Part shown: piece by piece, positions 24,460 through 37,339 of the stretch
Numbering within the stretch: position 1 is the stretch's first letter
How the letters are laid out: every line of letters begins with the position of its first letter
Source of the DNA: Latrodectus hesperus
Lineage: Eukaryota > Arthropoda > Arachnida > Araneae > Theridiidae
Direction of reading: 5' to 3'
Length of the DNA stretch: 64,000 nucleotides
Assembly: GCA_037975125.1 (NCBI GenBank)
Contig: JAJQOW010000014.1
Location: 2,629,286 to 2,693,285 of the forward strand
Made by a program: the position numbers and the translations under genes
Notes under the pieces: model-generated
Told to the model about the DNA's origin: nothing
Seen by the model: only the letters and a program-made list of their open reading frames with translations
Database searches by the model: none

Positions 24460-25530
24460 AAGCCTACAAATTTTCCTTACTTAAAGTTCTATTTAGTTTT
24501 CATCAGCGGATACTGGTTTGCGATAAAAACATTATATTTTCCTCGAAAGACAAATTCATTTTGTACTGACTCATCTGTAAGTAAAGAGATCAAGATTTTT
24601 TGCAGTATTTATACTGCGAGATATATATTTCGATTTCAAGTTTTTCGTCAAATACTGCAAATTGAAGTCGAAATTTCCTGACGATTTTCGTGAAGAATAT
24701 GCCGAGTATTAAGATGCACAGCTAAAGGCAAAATTGAAGTGACCGCCTGCCTAAGTTATTTCATATGCTCACATTTTTTTGCTTTTAGTATACGCAAATT
24801 TTTAATTGCGTTTTTAAAATTTCTGTTTTCCATGATTGTGTTTCTTATCATCGTACCAATATCAGATTAAGATTCGAAAGAGAAAAACGAAGGTTTTATC
24901 TTTTTGTTTCTATAAAAATAAATGAATAACTTTGCTTTTACTTTGAAGAAGTCCAATAAAGTTTATTTCAAATTATTTTTGCAAGTTAATATATCAGATA
25001 GATTAGAGAATATGTGTGTTTTTAAAAATTTAAAACACTCTGAAAATGAAGAAATATAAAACGTGAATAATAAGTATACCGCAAAAATTCAAATGTTATT
25101 ATTTAAGTAAACATTTATATTTATTAAGCATAAGTGATTCTTCCTCCAAGATACACCTTCATCACTTTCATTTAATCCTAAACAATTCATTTTGATTTGG
25201 CCCACTTGCACGTTGAAACAAAACATAAAGAATTGGCGCCATCAATTCATTTTATTTGAAAAGAAAAATGTGTCCACTTACCTTTTGCCTGAATTCAGGA
25301 ATCATTTTGGTACAGCCAAAACCATGTTCGGACAATCCGCTTCACATTTGTTCAATGCGTGCGTACGTTTGCAACAGAAAACACAAAAAGAAAATCTACC
25401 ATTTCATAGTTAAATTTCGAAAGGAAAGGACAGTTTAAAGTTTATTTATCGTAGTATTTAATAAATATATTTATTAACATGAAAACATTTGAGAAAGAAA
25501 ATGTTTTATAAAAGTGAAAATGATGATCTA
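24460..25530. other. AT-rich stretch without gene
   Basis: No gene seen. The frames at 25192-25438 overlap one another and have no recognisable domain. Confidence 0.45.
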
Positions 25531-25534
25531 ACTT

Positions 25535-25690
25535 TGGCTTAATAATAGCACAGCAGTCTGCAGAACGTAAAGTCCCGGGTTCGGTCCCAGCCACTCTTGA
25601 ACAACAAAGATGGATACTGCGCATCTGTATTCTCATGCACGTCTGTTGTGGTAGGGGCTAGTGACTTGTTCGTTTTTTCACCTTAGCTCA
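25535..25690 (+). repeat. tRNA-derived SINE-like copy
   Basis: tRNA-like head: A-box-like TTGGCTTAATAATAGCACAG at about 25535, then B-box-like CCCGGGTTCGGTCCCAGCC at 25574-25592, with the usual ~35-45-bp separation. A short body follows. It is adjacent to an oppositely oriented SINE-like copy. Confidence 0.6.
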
Positions 25691-25699
25691 AGTGAATAT

Positions 25700-25925
25700 A
25701 ATCTCCGTATAAATAAAATCTTCCCGGAAAGCAATTTATGCTCTGGGTGCTAAGAAGCCTTACTGCGGCCTTCAGAGGTTAGGCTACCCAGTATGCAGTA
25801 TGTAATGGGAAAGAGGTCAATTCTTGGGATTGAGGGATATTCAGTTGTGTCGGGATTGAAACTCATAATCTTCTGATAAAGAGAACAAACTCACGAACCA
25901 GACCACCGTGACTCATTTAAAATAA
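25700..25925 (-). repeat. tRNA-derived SINE-like copy, opposite orientation
   Basis: Minus strand from about 25918: GAGTCACGGTGGTCTGGTTC (A-box-like) and GAGTTTCAATCCCGAC (B-box-like, about 25866-25850), then a GC-richer body to about 25700. Together with 25535-25690 it forms a tail-to-tail pair, so the boundary between them is uncertain. Confidence 0.55.
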
Positions 25926-25929
25926 CAGA

Positions 25930-27240
25930 AAGATATATTTTCCAACTTAATGCTACAATTGTATATTATTTGAGAAACAGAAAATTAAAGTCATCCGATT
26001 CTTAATCAGAACACTGAAAAAAAGACAAATATTTGTAAAAATGGATAATAGAGAAATCAACATTAAATATAAAAATAATACATGAAAAAATAATTAGGGA
26101 TAATAGTTCAACCTGGAGTTAGAGCATTTAACAAAATTTATCACCTTGCTGCAGGCTAGACAACAGTCGGAGGATATCAGGAGCATCTGCCACGTCAGGT
26201 TCTTCAGGAGGAAATTTTACACTTTTTTTTTCCAGGGAGGAAACTTTGAAAATCCCCGAACCCTCTCTAACAATGGCACATGAAGAAAAAAAAAAGCTCT
26301 TGGTCAATAGTTTTTAAATATAATTTGCTCCAAATTGTTCTTCTCCACCTTGTTTTGCGGAACAAGATGATATTCGTAATCTCAGCATTACAGTAACACA
26401 TTCTGTGTGGAAATGTGTCAGATATTGAAAAGGAAGAGCTGTGCACCGTACAGTGCCATACTTACATAATCTAGACCGCATTAGCTCATATTTGGTAAAT
26501 GTTCTTGGTGAAGATAAGCAAATAAAGATCTAATTTATATTCAATTTTCTATTTCATGCTTTTATCGACTTGGGATGATTATATTCACTTTAACCACAGT
26601 AAACAAAATGAAGAGAAATGCTGCTAACTGAAATGTACGAAATTTGTTATTTACATATATATATATGTATATATATATATATTTTTATATATACATATCT
26701 ATATCAGATATTCATTTACCTGAAAAGTAATTTTCCGTTAAACGTATACCACTTCGCTATATCGGCGATCAGTATATCAGCGAAATTTTATTTTTTACAT
26801 ATATTTCAATGATAAAAAAACACAAATACACACAAAATGTTTTGTAAACAAAAATAAAAATGTAGCTATTAATATATAGAATAATTTCAGGGGATAGAGT
26901 AATTTGTAGAGAATGGTGTTAAACAGGCAGCACAAAACTTAAATAAAAAATTTAAAAATATAGTTATCAAGACTTTACGAAGGTTGTTTCAAAACACTAT
27001 AAAAAAATAAAAGATCTAACAGCGACGAATAAAATGCGCGACCTAGCCGAATCAAGTTTCGGCTTCACACCTTTAACTTCTTGGTATGAACATGAATCAT
27101 TTTAGAATTAAACTACACTTTAATTGAATAATTTTATGATGTGAACTACTCGTTTATTGAATATTAATATCTTATTTTTGCGTAATTGTAATTGAAGCCT
27201 TGTCATTTCTTGATAAATTCCTAATTTTAAAATACATTAC
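25930..27240. other. AT-rich stretch up to assembly gap
   Basis: No gene seen. An imperfect TA/TATG repeat lies at about 26656-26705. Confidence 0.45.
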
Positions 27241-27740
27241 NNNNNNNNNNNNNNNNNNNNNNNNNNNNNNNNNNNNNNNNNNNNNNNNNNNNNNNNNNNN
27301 NNNNNNNNNNNNNNNNNNNNNNNNNNNNNNNNNNNNNNNNNNNNNNNNNNNNNNNNNNNNNNNNNNNNNNNNNNNNNNNNNNNNNNNNNNNNNNNNNNNN
27401 NNNNNNNNNNNNNNNNNNNNNNNNNNNNNNNNNNNNNNNNNNNNNNNNNNNNNNNNNNNNNNNNNNNNNNNNNNNNNNNNNNNNNNNNNNNNNNNNNNNN
27501 NNNNNNNNNNNNNNNNNNNNNNNNNNNNNNNNNNNNNNNNNNNNNNNNNNNNNNNNNNNNNNNNNNNNNNNNNNNNNNNNNNNNNNNNNNNNNNNNNNNN
27601 NNNNNNNNNNNNNNNNNNNNNNNNNNNNNNNNNNNNNNNNNNNNNNNNNNNNNNNNNNNNNNNNNNNNNNNNNNNNNNNNNNNNNNNNNNNNNNNNNNNN
27701 NNNNNNNNNNNNNNNNNNNNNNNNNNNNNNNNNNNNNNNN
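27241..27740. other. Assembly gap (500 N)
   Basis: Exactly 500 undetermined bases, the size commonly used for a gap of unknown length. The apparent open frame across it is meaningless. Confidence 0.99.
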
Positions 27741-28160
27741 ATATTTATAAAATAGACACTTGTATTTACGAAATTCTGATTTATGAGCTACAGTGTTTTA
27801 CAAACTAATGGCTAGTTTGTTGTCGTGATACCATAGCCACAATGATATTTTTAAAGTTTATTTCCAAACTAAAATTTTGAAAATCTCTTTCTTGTGAAAT
27901 TTCTTTTCAAACAAATAGTTTTATTTTTGTTTTTTTCATTATCTGATTTTTTTTGTTTATGTTTTTATACAATGCACGAAACTTTGATTTATAAGATAAG
28001 AATGAAGTTATACATGCAGACTTTACAGACATTGTGGGAGTAACACTCTTTGTAAGATGGAGCTATATTATTATGTAATACATTTCGTTTCATTTGAACA
28101 AATTAATTTATAAATTCCATTTGTTGAGAGGTGAATTACGTGGGCTTCCTTAAGTATTTG
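27741..28160. other. AT-rich stretch without gene
   Basis: Nothing recognised between the gap and the pogo/Tigger remnant. Confidence 0.5.
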
Positions 28161-28169
28161 TCATAGTTA

Positions 28170-29030
28170 AGGAAACGAACGAGCTTATCAGTCAAATTAA
28201 AAAAGGAAATTCTAGAAGTGTACAAAATATTAAGACAAAAACCACCAATAAATATGGAACTGCAAAGAAACAATTATATAAAAGTTATTTTTTTTAAAAA
28301 TACTCTAGAGAAGCAAATTATCCTAAACTGGAAGCATACTTGCTGACTTATCTGAAAAAATTAGAGGAGTGGACATGTCTGTTGATTAGAATGTCATTGA
28401 CGATAAATCCAACTGCGCTTTGCTGTGAAGCTGAACATAAGATTTTAAAGCATTTACGGCTAGCTCAAAAAATTCAAAATTATTGATTTGAGCAAAAGGA
28501 AATTCAGAAGAGAAAATTAACTGGAAAGAAGAATCATTAAAATCAGTATTTTCTGAATATGACAAATTAGATGTTTTTCAACTTACACGAGGCAGCTTTA
28601 TTATATAATCTTACCAGAAAGAACAGTTAGCCTTAAAGGAGATAAATGTAATAGGTATAAGAAAAATAAGCAAAATATTTGTGTTTGCAGCCAATATGAA
28701 TGGAACATAAAAACTGATTCCTTTTTTCATAAAAGAATGCTTTAAGTATAGATGCTTGAAAAATGTTTAAAAAAACTATCAGATGCATACCATGCTTACA
28801 TTAAAGTTTGGATGACTTGGATTAATATTTTATCAAAAAATCGTAAAGACGCTAAATAACTGCAAGTTCTATGGTTAAATTCTGGATCTTGAAACCAATT
28901 ATGTGTACAGCTTTTCCAAACTAATGTAGCTGTTGCTATATATTCCATGCATAGGTCATCGTAAACAGTCTCAAATATCGTTAGGTACTCTTTTTTTAAA
29001 AAAAAGTGGTTAGAGGTTTGGAAGGGCATT
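28170..29030 (+). pseudogene. pogo/Tigger-type (DDE_1) transposase remnant
   Basis: Plus-strand fossil of a CENP-B-like transposase of the Tc1/mariner superfamily. From left to right: a Lys-rich N-terminal part near 28200, NWKEESLKSVFSEYDKLDVF near 28525-28575, NLHEAALLYNL near 28580-28610, and, after a frameshift, LPERTVSLKGDKCNRYKKNK near 28605-28665 and ICVCSQYEWN near 28680-28700. A further piece, AYHAYIKVWMTW, is near 28790-28820. These follow the family order 'NADETGL(F)Y.LLP..T...KGEKC...K..KER.TV..C.N.DG... AWMT'. The catalytic first Asp of the DET motif is replaced by His. Several frame breaks make it dead. No terminal repeats were identified, so the ends are approximate. Confidence 0.65.
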
Positions 29031-29039
29031 ATGACTTTC

Positions 29040-29777
29040 TAGGATTAATGTATTTGTCAATCAAGATTTGTAATGATGTTGAATGTTAAAAGCATTTCAA
29101 TATACAGACTTTATCAAGGAAAACACTGTAAATGAATAAATTCAAGCTAATTTACCTGATGAATGGAGTGAATATGAACTACGTAGCAGGAACTCCCAGA
29201 AAGAGCCTACTTTCCCGCTTCAAGTTTCTTTCTAGGATTTTTTGTATATAAGCTCAAGTGCTATTCATAGGGAAAAATAACAGATGATATTATGGGTAAT
29301 ATGATGGATGGGAACAAAAAAGCTTTCAGTTATCGAACAAAATGAAAATGATTTCGTGCAAAGACTGCAAAACAAGCAGCTGAATGGCTAGTAACATTAA
29401 GGTACTTTTTTGAGGGAAAGGATAGCAAAATATTATTTTTAAATTAGGCACAAATTGAAAAAATATAAAAAGATATAATTTTTAAACACAGAAAAAGATA
29501 AAAGATTAACTTAATTTTTCATCAATAATGTGAAAGTAAATATTATTTTAAAGTATGAATCTCATTTTGAAAAGCGTTTCTGATAGTTATTTACTTATAA
29601 AAAAGTATTTTTGGTAAAAATATCTCGTATCTTAGTAATCTAATATATAATCATTTCGATTTTGCAAATTATTTTACCGGTCCCAAAGAATTCGTTAAAT
29701 CATCGTCTACTGTGTATAGTTTTCTACGAAACATTTTGTCCATCAATTCGATTCACATTTGTGTAAAAACTAGTGTC

Positions 29778-29780
<3 letters not shown>
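29040..29780. other. AT-rich stretch, possible transposon tail
   Basis: May contain the right part of the preceding element, but no motif was recognised. Confidence 0.35.

Positions 29781-29824
<44 letters not shown>
29781..29824. repeat. (TA)n microsatellite
   Basis: About 44 bases of TA repeat. Confidence 0.97.
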
Positions 29825-29827
<3 letters not shown>

Positions 29828-29829
29828 TT

Positions 29830-32800
29830 TTCATAAAATTTAAATGACTGTCTTAATTTCTCCGTTTATTTTTCCTTCCATAAAATTTTAAAAATAAAAA
29901 CATGTCTTTTCCTTAAATTTGAAATTAGAACATTATAAGAATATTTTAATATATTTTTGAAGTGATTATCTTTTGTATTTATTAAAGAGATGCTGAAAAA
30001 TTAAATCGCATGTACCGATTTTGTGAAAGTGGCTTATTAATAATTTCTGAATTACAATAGTTTAATATGTGACTGAAATTAAAAGGACATGGACAATACA
30101 ACATGGTATAGCATGAAAATATTAATTTCAAACTGAATAATCCCACTTGATATTTAATTGAAACTTCAGCAAACAGTTAAAAATTTTAAGAAAAAAGTTA
30201 ATAACATTTTCTCGGTTACTTTTTTAAAAAAAAAGAGAAAACTTTGTTACTTGCAATTTTTTTATTTACTTTGCAGATATCAAGCACATGCATTATGTTG
30301 AAAATGTTCATTATAAAATCTTTTTTGGTTTTACTTTCATGAATGATGAAATGGATATTGTAATTTGAATAAAACTTATAAGTGGGTTTCTTACGTTCTT
30401 TACGAATTAATAAATTCTGTTAAACGTTCATTTTTAGTAGATGTTTGTTTATGTCTAAGATTTCTTCATTTCATTTTAATATATTAACATTTAACCATAT
30501 TTAATATTAATATTTTTCAATATTTTTGGAAATTTATTTTGGCGATGCTTTTATTAAATATGTAAAAATTTTATTATAATATTTACATTATCATATATTA
30601 GTTAAAAAGAGAATTTAAAATATAATGTTAGTCACATAAAATTGAGAGGACAATTAATGTTTAATAAATAAAAGAATAATTTGAAATTTTTAAATTTTAC
30701 AAAAATACAAGTCTATGTATATGTATATAATTTAGTCATGTTAAAATTAGAAGCTCATTTGAGTAACGAGTAATAAATATATTTAGACTATTTTAAACAG
30801 TTTACACATTTAAGATAGTGTGTTATGATGATATTAATAATAACCGAAATATGCTATTTTCTTGTTATAGAACACACTTTTTTCATGTTAATAATATATA
30901 TAACTCACTTACAGATATTTTAATTTATCAACTAAGGTTTGTTTTTAATAAATAATCTTACTGTCGGGAGTTAAAAAATAGCAAATGTATATAAATATGT
31001 ATTTCAGATTTATAGTACAATTTTTATGATAAGTTAAAAAAATTAATTTGCTTGGCTATAGATTATTTTTTTACATTTTACAATATAATATTTTTATATT
31101 AATTACCTGTAAAAATTTTAAAGTTTTTTAAAGTTAAAAATTGCTTTTTGACTCATTTTTCGACAGTTTAAAAAATTGTACTTGTTTCGAAAATTAATCC
31201 TTTGCCATAAATTCCATTAACTACATTATATTTAGAGAACAAAACATATTTTAATATAGCTCTAATAGTACATTTAAAATTACGAAATAAAGATACACAG
31301 TAATTTAATCTCTTGCTAACTTATTATTTGAGATTCTTGCTCAATATTTTTCTTATTTAATGGAGCTGGCACAGTATTTTTTTAACCCTTAAAAATTATC
31401 ACTTTTTCTAAAGTTCAGTTTTGTTTCCTAATTTTTTTTTTTGAAAAATAATGTGATTTAAGCTTTTAATTTTATTACAAAAGTCATATATTTATGATTT
31501 CCATACAAAGATTAACTAATTAAATTCTGAAATGAAATATTTTGGCAAGTTCCTGTGTGTATTTACAATGCACAGCCCTAAATATTTCTTAAATTTAGGA
31601 ATTTTCTTTAATCTTAAAACATTTTAAGGCTCGAATGTTAAATCTATTAACTTATATAATATAAGAAATATTTTTCCAGAAATATAAGTCTAATGTTTCA
31701 CATTAATGTTTTAATGTACACAATCTGAGATATTTTATATGTAGGGATTACATAATTTTGTGCAGTCAATTTATTTATTTGATATTAGTGTTATCAGAGC
31801 CCATAATAAATTAATTCCCAAGCGTATGAACCTTGCTTAATTTTAAGAGATTAATATTAATTATGATATAGTGCATGTAATTAAGATGCATCAAAATTAA
31901 TTAACCCAAAAAGAAGCATGCTAAAATTTCAATATAATACTTTAAAGTGTTTTAAAAAATAAAGTTTCTCAGGGACTTATTTTTCTGTTAATAATGATGT
32001 TCAGTCGTGAAAGTAAAAGGCAAAAGTTTGATGGATACTAACGTCACTTAAGCTTAACTGAATATTTTGCGTAACGCAGCGCTCTTTTCTGCTCGTTTAT
32101 TTAACTACAGAGACACGATATTAATGTTATTATTATAAAAGTGTTTTTTAAGAAAAGTTTTTAATTACGTTCAGTCTACTTTGGTAATAAATTATCCCAA
32201 AATAAATGCCACCAAGGAAAAGGGAAAAAAATGTAAAAAGGTTTTCTCCATTTATCATTGAACATATTCATTATCCAAGAAACAAGATGGGATTTTTTTT
32301 CTTGGTTTCATTTGAAAATATACATTGAAAAAATAAGGGCCACTGTCTAAGCAGAGATGAAACTAATTAAGAGTAAACGTTATATTTTTAAAAGAATTTT
32401 AGTGATACAAGAAAATGCGTTGTTTTTATTAAAATAATGTTGGGATTTATGCGTGTTTGAGGAATTAAAGAGAATAAATAAATAGACAGAGCATTAAAGT
32501 AACTATGCAAAAAATTGATTATCTCATTAAGACGTATTCCTTGTTTGTTATAACCTTAATTTGATAAAGATAAGTTGATATAAATAACTTTTGAAGTTTC
32601 AAAAAAGGCAACTCCTTATATATTTTAAGTGGTGGTTTTGCGGAAGAAAAAAGAAAGCATGGGAGAATTCAACACAATAATTAATTGAATAAAAGAGACC
32701 AACCCTGGAATACTTGCATAAAAGTTCTAATGAATTCTGATTGATATCATTATGGCCAACTTAAATTTATCACGTAATAATACTTATAAAAAATTCATTT

Positions 32801-33540
32801 TGTCTACAGAATTTAAAAATGTTTTTCTTAAGATTAAATAAATTATGAAAATATACACATAAGTAGATAAATATTAAAAAATTTAGAATTATGTTATTTT
32901 GCCATAAAAAATTAGTGATCAAATTTAATGAAAGTGTTATGTATTTGAGCATATTCCTGAAATTATGAATGTATACAATATACGATTTCTATAGTTTTTG
33001 CTATAATTTCAAATTAAGTAGTACATTCTGTGCAACAAGTATTGTAAAAAGATATAATAATAACATTTCAACTAGTTTATATCATATATTTACGAAATTC
33101 AAAACCGTTTCTTGTTTATTAATGTTTAAAATCTGTATCCTTATTTATTTTACAGTGTTTCAAACATAGCTAATATTTGATTTTAAAAAATTTTATTACA
33201 AAATAAAGTTAAAATATTCATTAATGCGTAGGAATTATTGTAGGGCACAGAACCACCCCATGCTTGGAAAATGAACAAGTCTGGAAAAAGTCTCTGAAAT
33301 CAATCTGTTTCAATATCATCGTATCTGACATCCCTTCTTAGAATAGGCACTGTTAATTTTCCGCTGCCTTTCATTCTTTGTTTTCGACAAATACTTTTCG
33401 GAACGTATATGCTATATGGAGATGAGCATACACGATCAGTATTTCTACAAAATTTCTCTTTAAGGACCTCAGTTTCGTGTTCAAAGTGTTTTTCTACATT
33501 TTTGCTGCTTTATTTCAAAACAATGGTGTATAAATTAAAT
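29830..33540. other. Long AT-rich desert
   Basis: No gene, RNA gene or mobile element recognised. 33240-33500 is GC-richer and may be the left part of the decayed coding sequence at 33560. Confidence 0.5.
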
Positions 33541-33559
33541 CTAAAAAGTTTGAAATAAA

Positions 33560-33900
33560 GATAGAACGTTTGAAAACTTCATTAGATGGAAAGGAATCTT
33601 CTTTCAAAGAAATTGAACAAAATAGTGTGTTTGAACTTGCTGATGAAATATGCAGTTTCCATGATGGTGATAATAAATTTGAGCAGAGTCAGGATAGTAA
33701 CTAAGCATCTGAATTGTTAAAAAACATGTTTGTAAAAACAAAACCAACAAATTAACAAAAACATCTAAGAAATTGGTTATTGATGTAACCGATAAGAGAA
33801 AAAGAGAAATTATTAATTTTCATAATGTAACAAAACGAGTGATAGATATAGTAAAGGAATTGTCCGTATCACATTGTACAGGTCAAAATCCTGCCTGATG
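33560..33900 (+). pseudogene. Decayed coding sequence, possibly hAT-like
   Basis: Two readable plus-strand segments, ERLKTSLDGKESSFKEIEQN with its continuation near 33560-33700, and, in another frame, VIDVTDKRKREIINFHNVTK plus RVIDIVKELSVSHCTGQNPA near 33776-33897. They are separated by stops and frameshifts. The second is loosely like the start of hAT-type DUF4371 regions ('...RNVL.R.I.....L......FRG'), but the match is too weak to name a family. It is a relic, not an active gene. Confidence 0.25.
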
Positions 33901-33909
33901 ATTGTTTCT

Positions 33910-36240
33910 ACTCCACATTAAAGATCAGAGAAAGAAATACGATATTTGCTCTAATATTGTGATATAATCTCATTAAAGCACTGAGAGCACCATCTGTAAA
34001 CAAGAGATACTTAATTAATGATTTGTATCGAATATATAAACACGTATTTTTGATTCTGTTGATAAGAAACGATTATTTGATTCTTTTACAAATATCAGTA
34101 ACCAATAACCCAAAGCAATATATAAGTAAAAGAAATTCCTTAAATGCTAAGCATTATCTTCACATGGAAGCACATATTACGACATGAACTATGCAAACTA
34201 TTTCTGAAGAACTATGAAAAAATCTTTGAATTTCATTGAAGAGAACCAAATGATATAAAAAAGTCAAAATAAAGATAAAGGCCGATGTATTACTGGTCCA
34301 AAATCTAAGAATAATTAAACTACAACAGTACAAAATATGATAATTCTATTTGCAAGGCACTTTCCCTTGTATTTATAGCAGTGTATGTCTATCCAAAACA
34401 TTTATTACAAGCATGTAATTATACTTTTATAATATATTAATATTTTGCTTCCTTAAAAATTAAATACTTGCTTTGAGAATACAAACATAGTATTTCCAAT
34501 TAATTAATACAATTATTGCTTATAATGAAATAGTTATTTTTAAATTTATAGCCATTTATGAATAAAACTTATTGGAGGACATCACCCGTGACCTATAATT
34601 GTCAATGTCATTATCTGCGAGATATTAAATAACTAAAGAACAATATAATAAATGGTTAAAAGTAATAAAATGTTTTAAAAAATTTGATAACATTTCAAAT
34701 ATTTTTCCTATTACACATTTTTGAAAATATTTATAAAATTTGCGTACCTAAGTGTACTAATTAATACTAAGTAAATTTTGAAAGTTAAGGAAATTATATG
34801 TATATCTGCGATGAATTGTTCATGGTTTGATTGTACACTAAAAAGAAGAGGAATAGTATAAAAAAGAGAGAGTAAATTCTATAAATAGGTTTTAATATTA
34901 ACAAGAGAAGAGAAACAAGAACTTGAAAAAGAGAGCAATAGTAAAAAATAAAAAATTGAATGAAAGCTTAATTTTTCCATGCCTATACTTGCGTAATTTT
35001 GAATTTGTATTTGATCTAGAATTAAATTTAAAATAATTTTAATAAACTAATTCGAAACATTTCAAATTGAAAGCAAATGGGAAAATGTTAATTATTCACT
35101 TTCATTAAATTACCTTAAATATTTGATTGAATATTAATAAATAAGTTTAAGATAGAGCGAAACACCTAAAAATGATAATTTGTTCAATAAGATAAGATGC
35201 TGAAAAATATTTCAAGAAAAGAAAAAATTAAAAAACTAATTGATATGCCCTATGAAGCCTATTGATTTTTAAAATTAATGAAGTTGTTTTTTCTTAAATT
35301 AAATATAATCATTGATGCATATAAAATGTGAATAAATTGTATTTTTCAAACATTATAATATTTAAAAGTTAATGTTTGTTACTACTTTTCTCTAATAATT
35401 AAATAATATCTCTAAATAGATTAATTTTATCTTTAATTATTTTAAGAAAATTAACTATTTTTAATTCTTGATATAACTTAATCATTAATTTATAAAAAAA
35501 AATAATTAAATTGCAGTTTTAATCATCATAGTATTTAAAGATTGATGTAATTTTTTTTACAAATTTTTAACTTACCCTCAATAATTCATAAGTTTTGAAA
35601 ATGTTTTCTTGTTTCTTGTTTTAAAAATAAAAAATTTTAAATGAAAAAATAGCTCTTTTCAGATAACAAATTTGCGTAATTTACATAACTCATATATGCA
35701 ATGAAATTATGTAAACAATTTTGTTAAATTTTGTAAAAACAGTGTGTAAAAAATAATCCAAAATCATCATACTTATATCGTTTGAAGAATAATGTTTTCA
35801 AAAAAAAAAAAAAAAAAAACTATATTTTAGTAGCTTAACTAATAGAAAAGTATAATTGCAATATTTAAATTATTTTACAAATCATGCAGTAAAATATAAA
35901 ACAGAAAAAAAAACTTTAATTAATTAAAGATATTTTGAAAATGATTTTAGGGAATTTTGTTTTTTGTGAAATATTTTTACTGCAGATTTAATGTAGTCAA
36001 TTAAATGAGTGTTTATTATTTTAAGAAATAAAATCAATTACAAATTTTACATCCGTAAAAGTTGAGATCGTATTTATTAAATTTTGGTAAAGATAATTTA
36101 GTCATTTTTCATTGAAAACTTTCCTGAAATGGAAAATATCTCAACCACACGCTTAGCGTACATTATTTATGAATCTATATAAAATAATTCCGCAAATAAA
36201 ATCTGCTATGCCAAACTGATGAAATATTTTAGTTATTAGA
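33910..36240. other. AT-rich stretch without gene
   Basis: No gene seen. A 19-base A-run lies at about 35801-35819. Confidence 0.5.
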
Positions 36241-36305
36241 AACAGGGATAGCAAGAGGATATGAATTTCGGGATGTTCTGGTTTCCTCTCCCGTTCCCTA
36301 ATCAG

Positions 36306-36438
36306 GGATTGCAAATTATCCTCTCGAGTTTCTGCTAATGCCCCAATTTCATGTTGGGATACAGTTCCTATTAATCGAGAATTAATTTCCTGCGTTTACA
36401 AAATCGTACGCGTTGCGTGTTTTCTCCGGATAGCACAG
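36306..36438 (+). CDS. Candidate internal exon with strong splice sites
   Basis: A 133-bp segment in a GC-richer, non-repeat island. On its left is a strong 3' splice site: the tract GGTTTCCTCTCCCGTTCCCT then AATCAG, with CTAAT as a possible branch point. On its right is the 5' splice site CACAG^GTAAAA. After one leading base the frame stays open for exactly 44 codons to the CAG, giving peptide starts DCKLSSRVSANAPISCWDTV and continuing PINRELISCVYKIVRVACFL. The other two frames contain stops. An internal exon of this size is typical. I recognise no family. The minus strand also has an open frame here, so the coding strand is not certain, and a conserved non-coding element is an alternative. 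Confidence 0.35.
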
Positions 36439-36439
36439 G

Positions 36440-37334
<895 letters not shown>

Positions 37335-37339
37335 AAGAT

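Noticed and set aside
27200..27808. Open frame of 202 codons spanning the N run
   Set aside because: Most of it is undetermined bases; it is a gap artefact.
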